Assembly: GCA_932294295.1 (NCBI GenBank)
Contig: OW028582.1
Coordinates: 39,338,204-39,402,203 of the forward strand
DNA from: Alitta virens
Taxonomy: Eukaryota; Annelida; Polychaeta; Phyllodocida; Nereididae
DNA length: 64,000 nucleotides
Direction: 5' to 3'
Of the stretch, positions 39,487-50,041 are shown in pieces. A program made the translations under genes and the position numbers. Every line of letters begins with the position of its first letter. The first letter of the stretch is position 1. A model generated the notes under the pieces. It had not been told where the DNA came from. It did no database searches and worked only from the letters and a program-made list of their open reading frames with translations.

Positions 39487-40288
39487 TTAGAAATTGACCT
39501 TCTTGTATCAGTCTATGAGGGCATTGTGTTAATTTGTACCATCAGCATTTAGTATGTTTTGTATTTATATGGAGCAATGTGGATTATTGCACAACTGTCA
39601 AGACATTGCCTAATGTCATGTCACGCCTCTAATGGGCTGATGACTTAGCTCCGTGAATTCACTGCTCTCTCATCAATACCTGTCTGTCTCCTCTTTTTTC
39701 TCTTTAAGTGACACACGTCCCCTGCTCAGCACTCTTCTGATTTGTGGTTCTGCCACTGGTCGTAATTCTTTATCCTGGAATCTCGACAAAATATCAGAGA
39801 TTAACTGATCCGCGGCTTCCTGCATGTTTATCTTTCGTTGGTCTATGCCATTCCCGGCAGTTGGCAGAACGAGCCAGCTCGTCTGTGCAATTACCGCCAG
39901 GTAGCAGCACGAGTATGCTGTCCCCTAGTGTCAGCAACTGGAACTACCTTACACTGGGCCTGGCCAATATTTAACATACAATATATAAAATCAGCGCCGA
40001 ACAGGTAGCCGACGCGCCCCCACTCTCCCCGGGGGCCCCCTGGATCCACAGATTAACAAAATGTAAGGTCGGTTTAAAAATAAAATTTTATTGCAAATAT
40101 TCTAAATATCTCTGGTAAATTGAAGTTTTTTTACTTTATTAAAACATGTTTCAGTATTATATATATATATTGAAACTTCTGATATATATATATATATATA
40201 TATATGCATGTGTAATATGAATCTAAAGCACCTATAGCAGGATCCACATAGCTATCACATTGTTCGTCAGTATAATGAGCAGAGTTTC
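39487..40288. other. Spacer between LINE and MVD 3' end
   Basis: Contains a more GC-rich block near 39640-40060 (CTCCCCGGGGGCCCCC near 40024) and (TA)n near 40156-40208. On the minus strand a short frame near 39640-39830 begins MQEAADQLISDILSRFQDKE. It could be a stray exon or a transposon piece. No splice sites could be matched, so it is not called. Confidence 0.35.
40087..40092 (-). terminator. Poly(A) signal of MVD
   Basis: TTTATT on the plus strand (AATAAA on the coding strand), about 200 bases after the TAA stop at 40289-40291. Confidence 0.45.
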
Positions 40289-43200
40289 TTATTTCATATT
40301 CAAAGGAAGTCCTTCATCGTTGATGAGTGATTCTGCCTCAGACTGTACTTGAGGTCCAGGTCCAACCTGAGGAGAAAAAAGAGAGGAAATTTTATTATCA
40401 CTATATAAGCATGAATTGAAGTTTCAATAAATTGCTACGATAAAAAATATATTAAAATAAACTTAGCATGAATTCAATGATACCTTGGTATGGATGACAT
40501 ATTGCACTGAATCAGCGCTGGGAGACAGAGGAACGCTGTCTATTAATTCCTGCAATAAACAAAGATTAGAATATGATGTTTAAAAATAATGTTTTCAAAT
40601 TACAAATTAAAATACTTTAGGATTTTTTTTCATTCAGAAACTATAGATAGCTACGAAGTCTCAGCTGAAAGGCTAAAATATACATGACAATTCGATTAAA
40701 CATTATATATTTTTCTAATGACTAGTGTGTACCCTATAACAACTTACAAGGCAGGAGGAATTGAAAGACATTTAGGGTAAGTTAATTACATAGAGTGACT
40801 CTGAGCCTTAATTACCACCTTTTAATAATGCCTCCTCTCTCAGTTGATTAAGCTAGCTACAAACGGTGGTGAGACTAAACAACCATCCACCTGAGGAATG
40901 CTGACATCTTCAATGTGGGGACCTCTGATGAAGTCTTCATTTGATGCAGCTGATGGGAAAAACTTCTTCACAAGGTTGAAAACGAGAGGAACTTCACTTT
41001 CCAACAGATATAAACAAGCGTTAGGTCCAGCATCAAAGGTGTACGCAACCTGAAATACAAACACAAACACTAAGACTGGAAGAGCTATATTTTTGCAACA
41101 GAAACATTTATCCACTTATTTAAATACATACAAATACACAAGAGAATAATTTTTTTTACTTTGTTTTCTGTGTAGTATTTGTTGATGGTGTGTACCAAAC
41201 GCTGAATGTCTCGTGATGTGTCTGTCATGTAAGATATGGGAGGATATGTATCTAGACAAGTTGCATGCATCTGGTTGCTATCCTGTGAAAATTACAAGCA
41301 TTATTGTATTAAGCATACATTTCCAAAAGCACGTATTTACAGCCAATTTCTAGACTTGGAAATATATCTCAGATTTGGAGGGTAAGCTCCAGAGGACATC
41401 ATGTGAACCTATTAAAGCAGTCACTCAACCGCTAAGAGTCTAGGACTCACATGAAGTCCTCTTGCATTTAGTTTCAAATAATTGGAGATTGATTTCATGA
41501 TAAGATATAAGAGAAAAATTTGCAAAGAGTTTAGCTGTACCTTCATGGTTAATTCAGCAAATGCTTGGTAGTCCTTGTTCTTTATGGCTCGCGTCATTTG
41601 ATCCATCATGTCCGGCACCAGTTGCTCTGCTCTGTGTTTCAAAAGTTTGCTCGTCTTGACTGATGTCTGCATTCCATCCGTGGATCCTATGTGCTTCTTC
41701 TTTCCACTGACCTACGATCAAACAACATTCATATTTGATAGCAGACCACTGATTCTTGCAAACAGCATTTGTATTTTAGTTAAGACTTCTTAAACACAGA
41801 AGTGCACTTGAAGCTTTAAACATAATTTACTCCACCTAACAATTCACTCCTTTCCCTATAAATGGCCAGATTCTTTCATTTCAAACAGCATCACTTAATA
41901 TTTAGACTTGATAGCACCCATGTGTGAAAGAAACTGCATGCACACTTAGAAATTACTGGCTGGCACATTTTTCCACCCTGTTTACATGAAATACCTTCAC
42001 ACACGCTATCCTAAGTTTTCCATTGGATATAATCACCACAAAAAGTGCAATTAGATCTATATTATATAATTATGTAGTTGACCTCACCACAAGTATTAGC
42101 ACCCTCATCTCTGGCCAGAACGTCTCAGGAGCAACTTGAACTGCGAGGGAATCCGACCCGTCATCCTCCTTGCCTTTCTCCCATGCCACAAAACCTCCAA
42201 AAACACTACGACATGCACTCCCGGAGCCTTGCCTGGAAAGGTATTAGTGATACTATGATAGTCAAAAACAATGAAAGTAATACTTCACGACTATGAGAAA
42301 ACTAGAACTTACCTAGCAATTTCAGAAATATCTCCCTCCACTCTGTAAAGTTTGGCTAAGGTAAAAACTGAAAGACAAAAAACGTCATGTTACCTCTTCT
42401 GTGATCACTCAAACCTGACCCTACAAGACCAGTAGTATGAAATATTTGCTTTCCTGTACATTACATGCATTTTTACAGCTGAGCTGAACCCCATACCACA
42501 TTTACTGTTACAGAGGACATCACGATGATATACCGTTGAGTCATTGACATTAAATTGTAATATATATCTTTGACATGTGTAAATGATTCATCTAATGTGT
42601 ACAGCAATTACCGGCAATATCCTGAAATAAGCCCCTCAGGGGCCTATTCCAGGAGTAATAGTGAAGGTATTCATTGATTGAGGGGCCTATTTCAGGAGTA
42701 ATATATACAGAACAATTTGTAATTATACTTTTGTATTTTTTGTGTTTATTATCAATAAACAAAGTTTTATAAATTTGTAAAAATAAATAATATTGACCTA
42801 GAAATTAATTTCAGTAGTAATATATTGTCTGTTTATTATCAAAAAAATAAATTTAATAGCAATTACATCAACCCTTATATATTACTCCTGATATAGGCCA
42901 CAGGGGCCTATTTCAGGAGTAATATATATACTGAAAAATTTGTAAATTTTTTTTTTATATTCTCTGTTATATTATGAATAAACAAAATTTTATAAATTTG
43001 TAAAAATAAAACAATATTGAACTAGGAATAAATTTCAGTAGTAATATATTGTCTGTTTATTATCAAAAAAATTAATTTAATAGCAATTACGTCAACCCTT
43101 ATATATACTGAAAAATTTGTAAATTATTTTTTTATATTCTCTGTTTATATTATGAATAAACAAAATTTTATAAATTTGTAAAAATAAAACAATATTGAAC

Positions 43201-44838
43201 TAGGAATTAATTTCAGTAGTAATATATTTTCTGTTTATTATCAAAAAACTAAATTAAATAGCAATAACGTTTTTTGATAATAAACAGACAATATATTACT
43301 ACTGAAATTAATTCCTTGTTCATATATTGTTTTAATTTTACAAATTTATAAAACTTTGTTTATTGATAATAAACACAGAGAATACATAAGTATGATTTTC
43401 AAAATTTATGTCATACATATTGTAATCTAAAACTCCTCCCCTGAGGGGCTTATTTCAGGATATTGCCCAATTACCTAAACATGCCAACCCAGCTGCAGAG
43501 GAAGCCAATCCAGCAGCAGTCGGGAAATTATTCTCGGAGCAGATGTGTACGTTCCAGTTGAGCACATCACTATGTTCATTGGAGTCTGATGAGCGCCTTT
43601 TCCTGGCTCTGCGTCTGACTGGAATACAAAAATATGGAATACTTTGCTAAAAAATTAATTAATCAGGCAGTAATTAATTTTAAAAAGGAGTTACTAGACT
43701 ACATAATTTTTGCCTTATGCCCAATATTAAGAGCTATAAAGAAATTACAGAGCCGACTCACTTTCTTTCAACACGTTCTGTAGCCTTGGAGTATTAACAG
43801 GTTGTTCTCTGAAAAAAAAAGTTAATTGAATTTTGATTGACAGTCTGCGCATAAATGGTAGATGGAATTATTTATTGAATGAACCATGCACTGACTGACC
43901 CATTGATATATTTACACTGATTAACTGGTTTATCCATATTGCAATTTAACTGATGGATTGACTCACGGCACTGATTGATTGATTGTCATATCACACTTAC
44001 ATTCCATTCAGCCACATTCTGTCTTTCTCAAATTTTCTGGAGGCTGCTATCGTAGTTTTTGCACATAGCTGGAATAGACAGACATTTTACATGTTTCAGA
44101 CATGTTTTACTTTAATCAATTAAGCTATCAACAAAGCCATATAGTGTGATAACTGCATTATAAATTAATGGACATTGTAATTTAAATACATTAATTGCCT
44201 TACTTGGTCTTGATCTAAAGTGGCGCTGAGGGAAGAATTGATTGGAAGGATGAGTTTTTCATCTCGTTTCCCCCCTGGAATAGAAATATACAGACATGGC
44301 AATTTGCAAATTCATTCAGGACATAAAAATACTGAATCACCTATATCTATCTGAAATAAATCTTAACTATTAGATAAGTTGAAACGAAATATTAGACTAG
44401 TGATTAGAATAGCTGTATCCTTCCCTATCTTTGTAAACTGCTTGCTTTACTGTAGCTATTAATGTAAACTGCTTGCTTAATTTATTGTATCAAATAGGTC
44501 AAATTTGACCCTTAATATTGTCAATAGATTCACTACTACTAATTAGAATGGCAATTGTGCACACTTTTTACAAACAATTTTATATTATCAAATGTTTCAG
44601 TTAGTTTCAAATCCATGAATGTTAAGAACTAAATTTGACAGTGCTAACTAGTCAGCTATTACATTTGCTAGTCAGCTATTACAATGAAAAGAGCCCCTCC
44701 CACAAATTTAGAATGTATGAACGTCACTCTTTCACATCAAATGTGACAGCTCATTAAGACTGATCCAGGCATTGTGTCTTACTTACAGTATTTAACGACA
44801 GCAATGTTGACAGGGGCTGTGCATGTGACCACCTTCAT
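40289..44838 (-). CDS. MVD: Diphosphomevalonate decarboxylase, complete, 12 exons
   Basis: Exons (minus): 44787-44838, 44204-44274, 44001-44068, 43762-43808, 43475-43618, 42313-42355, 42088-42232, 41541-41711, 41160-41282, 40891-41049, 40484-40549 and 40289-40366. All phases match, giving 388 aa (human about 400). The enzyme converts mevalonate 5-diphosphate to isopentenyl diphosphate with ATP in the cytosolic mevalonate pathway. Diagnostic words are [19 protein letters not shown] at the N-terminus, the GHMP phosphate-binding stretch [52 protein letters not shown] and [11 protein letters not shown], which holds the predicted catalytic Asp. The ATG has an A at -3. Intron 5 holds a hAT-like MITE whose target duplication includes the exon 5 donor. 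The gene is head to head with METTL17. SREBP control is known for vertebrate MVD, but I did not find a convincing sterol element. Confidence 0.96.
42613..43467. mobile_element. hAT-like MITE inserted in the MVD exon 5 splice donor
   Basis: Perfect inverted repeats of 30 bp (starting GGCAATATCCTGAAATAAGC on each strand) bound 855 bp of AT-rich DNA. CAATTACC flanks both sides (42605-42612 and 43468-43475). An 8-bp duplication fits hAT-type transposition. The interior has internal tandem repeats (GTCTGTTTATTATCAAAAAA and TTCAGTAGTAATATAT words repeated about three times) and an inverted copy near 43260-43330, so it can form a large hairpin. It has no coding capacity. The right target duplication is the last base of exon 5 plus the first seven of the intron. 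Confidence 0.9.
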
Positions 44839-45197
44839 CCTTGCTTTTCTGTATAACCTCCCAATCCACAAATGTCAATCCACACTGACACAGCCACACA
44901 CCACCTCATGAGGCCACATGGACCATGTGGCCTGATCAAAACACACTCGTAACGGCTTCTCTCATTGGACAATCGACATTGCCCCATTCATTTTTAGAAA
45001 CTCGACCATTTAAGCACAGAATTTTAACGTAAACAATGACTTTTTACTAATTCATAATTTTACATACATTTGGAGAGGTGCAGCAAACTTTTAAGAAAAA
45101 TATTGAACCAATCAGAAGCGATTTTACATCAAAGATAACAACAAATATGGCGGCGCCCAAGAAGTTGCACGTGTGATCTTCACATCAAAGAAAAGCT
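44839..45197. promoter_or_regulatory. Bidirectional promoter between MVD and METTL17
   Basis: 359 bases separate the two start codons. Visible elements are an odd palindrome AGGCCACATGG-A-CCATGTGGCCT (44911-44933) containing two E-box-like CACATG/CATGTG words, an inverted CCAAT box (CATTGGACAATCG, about 44961-44973), a forward CCAAT box (ACCAATCAGAAGCG, about 45106-45119) and a YY1-like AAATATGGCGGCGCC (about 45144-45158). CCAAT (NF-Y) and YY1 motifs are common in divergent housekeeping promoters. No TATA box in a plausible place was seen. Site function is inferred. Confidence 0.6.
45147..45176 (+). promoter_or_regulatory. Possible 9-codon uORF upstream of METTL17
   Basis: ATGGCGGCGCCC opens a frame of nine codons closed by TGA, 21 bases before the METTL17 ATG at 45198. 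The same bases form a YY1-like site. If transcription starts upstream of 45147 this would be a short upstream ORF with a strong context (+4 G). If transcription starts at or after the motif, as is common for YY1 sites, it is only a promoter element. Confidence 0.4.
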
Positions 45198-48100
45198 ATG
45201 GCTGTGCCCTCCAGAGTAACTGTATTGACGTCTAGATTAAAGCATTTTGCTCAGGTATATGCGGTGATCATATTGCATTAGTAAATGTGGCAATACAGAG
45301 GCGTTTGGCAATTGTAAAGTTACACGCACTTGACATACAGATCAAGATTTGATGATCATATTTGTTTACAAATGTCAAATGCTGTCAAACCAATGATGGA
45401 AGAACTTAGCCTTGAAAGTTTTTTCATGATTCACACATGAACTACTGGTCAATTAAACTTCTATGTTTTCAATTGTTCTTTCTGCAAAATGAATGTGATA
45501 AATGGAGTTATAGCAAAGTCAGTTTTAGGAAGCTGCAGATAGCTTATACCATTTTCAAGTACTAGGTTTTTCAAATATGATAGTAACAGTTTACTCTGTA
45601 CAGTATTTCATACTAGAAGCTGCTCTATCACCAAATGATATTATCAAAAATATTGCTGACTAGTCTTGCTTTTACATCCAGGTATATGGACCGCTTCTGG
45701 AATAAAGTTTACGTAATAATAGTATATTGAACTGATCATCTGCATCAAGAGCTGTCATGCATCGCTTCACTAAGAGCTATCAAAGGGAACCTGATCATCA
45801 CATGATCATTAGCAAGTTAATTGACAGGAATTGAATACTTCGAATTGCCTGCCTCACTTCTAGCTTATCAGAAGTTTTGTCAGCTTATATCTGCATATGG
45901 GGATCATAAGCATCAATACAAGGGGGGGGGGGGGGGATGGGATAACTACCCCCCACTTTTTGGGAAAGGGGGGAGGGATGATCAATGTCATTCCCCCCTC
46001 CCCCCCCCCCCCCGAATTCACAAAAGAAAATGAACTTTTTTCAACACACCTTTTTTTGGAATATTAGTGCTTTATTCTACACTTCATATCACATGTTGGT
46101 ACAATATTACTTTACCTCTTGAAAAATGTCTGCATTGACCATGGCAACTTGTATGAGGGAGAGACCAAGTAGGCCTGCATCTCCCCCCCCCCCCCCCACC
46201 TGTTGAGAGAAATCGACACCCCTGATGTTTTCCTATAATTCACACCTATTGTAAATCCTAGGTTTTTGTTATGTTACTCATATCTAGAAATAAACAATCA
46301 ATAAGTCTCTGATTTCAGATTCACAGACCATCCAAGATTTGGTCATCTTCATCAGCTGTGTGTGTGCGGGATGGTGGGACTGAATCAGAACTAGAAGAAA
46401 AATCCTCTCAAAACAACAATCCACATCCCAAGAGGAACAAGAGGAAATGGAGATTCACCTCAGAGTTTGAGAAAGCTGTTGTGCAGGATTTGCAACCTCC
46501 CTTCATGCTGGAGTTTGGCAAAGCTTCCACACTGGACGTCCCACCCAATTTGAATGCAGCAATAGCTAGGGTTCAAGAGAGTAAGATAATTGTATCTCTG
46601 TGAAGGAACAGAGAAAGACAACCTACTTCCAACACAACTAAAGCTAAACATAGCTAAACATCCTAGTGTATAAAAGTTGTAAAGAGCAGATTGTTCAGTA
46701 AATATTATTATTCAAATGCAAAATACAAAATGTAATACTTTTCTATGACCAGAATACACAAAAGGGCAACACAAGAACTTTCAAGAGAAAGCCAAACACT
46801 TCGTCAATCAACTGGTTTGCAGAAAGCGACCCATGGAGAAAGATGAGCTGGCCCATCATGGAACATCTCTGCAGCAACACATGCTAGACAGAGGTACCAT
46901 TTAGAATCATATGCAAGGATGCTGAACAAATTGTATTATAGCAAACTGCATGTTCCAAAACAGCCATTGTGTTAGTACATGTATTTCCCTGTCATTTGTT
47001 TGCAGTTTTATCAAAGCAAGAAGCCAAAGGGCGTGAAATAAGAGAGGAGGACATGGAACAACTAAATGAAAATGTCAGACAAAATGTTATAAAAGCCCTA
47101 AGGAAACATGTGTACCACCACCAAGAGATAGAGTAAGACAGGAGGCATTCTGAAATAAAAACTTCCACTACACTGCAGTAGTATAATGATCGTGCATAAG
47201 TTAAAAACAAACATTTTATTTCTCACAGGTATGACAGTCATCGAGCATTGATGTACATGGATGGTCTGATGAGATCAAACTACCAGCATTTAACAGCAGT
47301 ATTTAGGGAGGTGAGCTTCTTTGTTTAGACTCTTAAAGCCTTTTTTGTGATGATTAGTACTACTAATTAATTTGTTTCATTAATCAGATCAAGAGACGAC
47401 TTCCCGCTTACACGCCGAGGACGATGCTTGACTTTGGATCTGGCCTGGGAAGTGCTATGTGGTTTGTTAAAGTTTTAGAATTTGTTGAGTATTTTGATTA
47501 TTAAATAACATTCATTCAATATTTTCACAGCTGTTGGTCCAGCAGGTATATATAGACATTTCTCCTTTGCAGGGCAGCAAGTTCAGTATGGCCATCACAG
47601 TTGTATGAATTCATGAACATCGACCAATCAGGAGACATGAATACACTTGCCCAGCTCCTTTTACAAGGTATATATAATAATGTTGTTAATTTTGCTTCAT
47701 AGCAATCCGGGACCTTCATTTGTTAGAATAATAGCCACGACCAGTGTCCTCCGAAATATAATGATAACAGCACAATTACCATGTATTTGTAGAATTGTTA
47801 GTGATGTCAAAAACTGACATTGGTCAATTGAAACGGAGGTCACAAGTGCAAATGGTTAAGGCACAAATAAGGTCCACAGAAATTACCTTTGCGATTGAAT
47901 TTCATGAGTCATTTCCAAGTTCATGGTCTTCAGCTGTTCAGTGGTCTTGATACTTTCATTTCACAACAAACTCTTGTTCTCCAGGAGGAAACGAGGAAGG
48001 TGCCCCATTCTTCAAAGAAGTTTATTTCAGAAGATTTTTGCCTGCTACGTCAGATGTGAGTCTAAATTATACTAGGATCCATAATAAATGTCCACTTGGT

Positions 48101-49865
48101 TTTTGGGCATATTTTGCCATGGATGGTATGGAGCGGCACAGAATTGACAGAAATGTTCACAACAATTCAAATCCCAACTTTCTAGTTGATAAAAATAGTT
48201 CTGAGAACCAAATAACCAGAATTTTTCTATACTCTCCACTCCATTGTAATTTCTGCTGCTTCTTTGTGACCATAAGAATGGCTATAATGATGAAAAAGTG
48301 GCCAAAAATTATCATTGCAACGATAGGGAACTTGAAGATAATTTCGTACAGACGTGCTTGTATGGGTTAGAAAGTTGGGCTTTGACCTTTTGGTAACATT
48401 TATATCTATTTTGTGCATCTCCATGACATAAATGTAAGATTAAAAACCAAGTGGACATTTATTTTGGCTTATACTATAGCTCTTTCCGTAGAGTGCATGG
48501 TACACACTGTATATTATTGAGTACTTCGTTCAAAAGGAAATATAAATTCTGTTTATATAAATGTCAAAACTCGTTTGTTTCAGAGACAGTACCACCTTGT
48601 TGTCTGTGACCTGACCTTGTTAGAAATGCCAGACATGAATTCTCGTTTGGACACCTTGTACAATTTGTGGTCAAAAACGGAAGATTTTCTCATCATTACG
48701 GAGTTCGGAACACAGGCTGGATTTCATACAATATTAGAAGCCAGGCAATTTCTCCTGGAGGTAACCGTCCTACATTCACTTTAAACGTAACCCAATTGAC
48801 CACATTTTAAAATATATGAATAAATAATTGCTTAAATTTTTTCACCATCCTCATTTATGTTTCTTGAATACAGCTTCATCAGAACCCAAGAATCAAAGAT
48901 GCTGAACGCTTGAAGGGCCATGTGTTTGCACCTGTGAGTCATCCAAGTGAAATACTATTTTTGCTTGGTTTTGATATTTCAACATACTGCATAATTACTG
49001 TTATCCTATAATTGATTTGTCTTATTTTCAGTGTCCGCATGACGGCATCTGTCCAAAATTAAACAGTTCTGCAATTTGTAAGGTAAGCGTATCTCAGAAG
49101 TCACTCTAAATATTTTGATGAATTTATAAAAACATTTGGTCTGTTCATTTGCCTTGACTGGCATTTTAATGTTGATGAAATGAAATATAGAATCCAGTGT
49201 CTGGTTTGTCTTCTAGTTTTCTCAGTCCCCTCAAGGAAATCCCAGAACGTGTTACATTGTGCTGCGTAAGGGTGGCAGAGAATCAGGTCAGTGGTCGTCT
49301 ATTATATTGCCATTTTTATTGCATTAGGTCTCTGCAATTTTCTCATGAAGTCACATCAGACGTCCATACTATGCCTGGCCAAGTAAAGCTCTGATCTGCA
49401 AGCCTTAGCATCTCATCATTATGTCTGATGTGGCAACTGGTCGTATCAGCCAAGATTTATGCCAGTATAGCTGTACGACGGACAAAAACTCCATGCTTGC
49501 AAATTACTTTTGCCATTTCAGACCAGTGTTATCCTCGCATTGTGAAAGGACCTCACTTATCCCAGAAAACTTTCTCAATGGAACTTTGCTGCCCTGATGG
49601 TCAATTGAAGAATGCTGCTGTGCAGCAAAAGACCATGGACAGGTAAGAAGCCACTGTGCAATATACTAACCATCTATTTGTAAACCAGTCCATTTAATAT
49701 TATCTGCACCATGTACAATTGTTCATTCATAGTGAACACACAAGTTGACGACAAAATTATTGCATAATATACTTTTTTATTTCCAGGGATCATTTTAGAA
49801 AAATGAAACGTTACAGACATGGAGACCTGATACCATTGGAAGAAATAACAGACCAAAATGAATAA
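45198..49865 (+). CDS. METTL17: Mitochondrial ribosome assembly factor METTL17 (Rsm22 family), complete, 14 exons
   Basis: Exons: 45198-45254, 46319-46580, 46753-46893, 47006-47132, 47229-47310, 47388-47461, 47573-47667, 47985-48055, 48584-48760, 48874-48933, 49032-49082, 49217-49286, 49522-49642 and 49787-49865 (TAA). Phases match throughout, giving 488 aa (human 456). The N-terminus is short, Ser/Arg-rich and acid-free, fitting a mitochondrial targeting peptide. The methyltransferase-like core has the SAM-motif-like TMLDFGSGLGSAMWAA. The later CPHDGIC...IC spacing matches three of the four Cys known to hold an iron-sulphur cluster in METTL17, with further Cys in QCYPR and ELCCPDG. Role by family: assembly of the small mitochondrial ribosomal subunit. 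Intron 1 holds poly(G)/poly(C) runs, and intron 8 a MITE. The ATG has strong context (GCT ATG G). Confidence 0.95.
45918..46198. repeat. Poly(G)/poly(C) tracts in METTL17 intron 1
   Basis: A run of about 15 G near 45921, further G and C runs near 45949-45975, a run of about 14 C near 45999-46013 and another near 46182-46197. The G-run and C-run face each other about 80 bases apart and could pair as a hairpin. The G-rich strand is also a strong quadruplex candidate. No gene content. Confidence 0.8.
48075..48468. mobile_element. MITE with 8-bp target duplication in METTL17 intron 8
   Basis: The ends are inverted: AATAAATGTCCACTTGGTTT occurs near the left edge and, on the opposite strand, near the right edge. 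TTATACTA flanks both sides (48067-48074 and 48469-48476), an 8-bp target duplication consistent with hAT-type insertion. The element is 394 bp with no transposase. Its interior creates a spurious frame (48038-48370). Confidence 0.8.
49385..49460. repeat. Fragment of the dispersed SINE-like family
   Basis: The word CTCATCATTATGTCTGATGT followed by GGCAACTGGTC resembles 17905-17945. It lies in METTL17 intron 12. Confidence 0.4.
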
Positions 49866-49937
49866 TTTTATGACTTTTGTACATATGTACATATATATTA
49901 TATCAATTTTTTTTTTTTTTTGTTGAACTGAAGTGTA

Positions 49938-49943
49938 ATTAAA
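49938..49943 (+). terminator. Possible poly(A) signal of METTL17
   Basis: The common variant ATTAAA lies 73 bases after the stop, in the 176-base gap between the converging METTL17 and zinc-finger stop codons. Confidence 0.4.
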
Positions 49944-50041
49944 CACATCACTTCACTGAAAGAAAAAAATTATTTGGACTGGATTTTTTACAATTTTACA
50001 AATGGAGCATTCACTAATCCAAGGGATGTACGCGTCTCCAT

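Noticed and set aside
39744..39974. 76-codon plus frame downstream of the LINE
   Set aside because: No domain, no splice context and no relation to neighbours. It lies in a GC-richer, probably transposon-derived patch.
48038..48424. 110-codon plus frame and 65-codon minus frame in METTL17 intron 8
   Set aside because: They lie almost wholly inside a MITE with 8-bp target duplications and run out of an exon across its donor.
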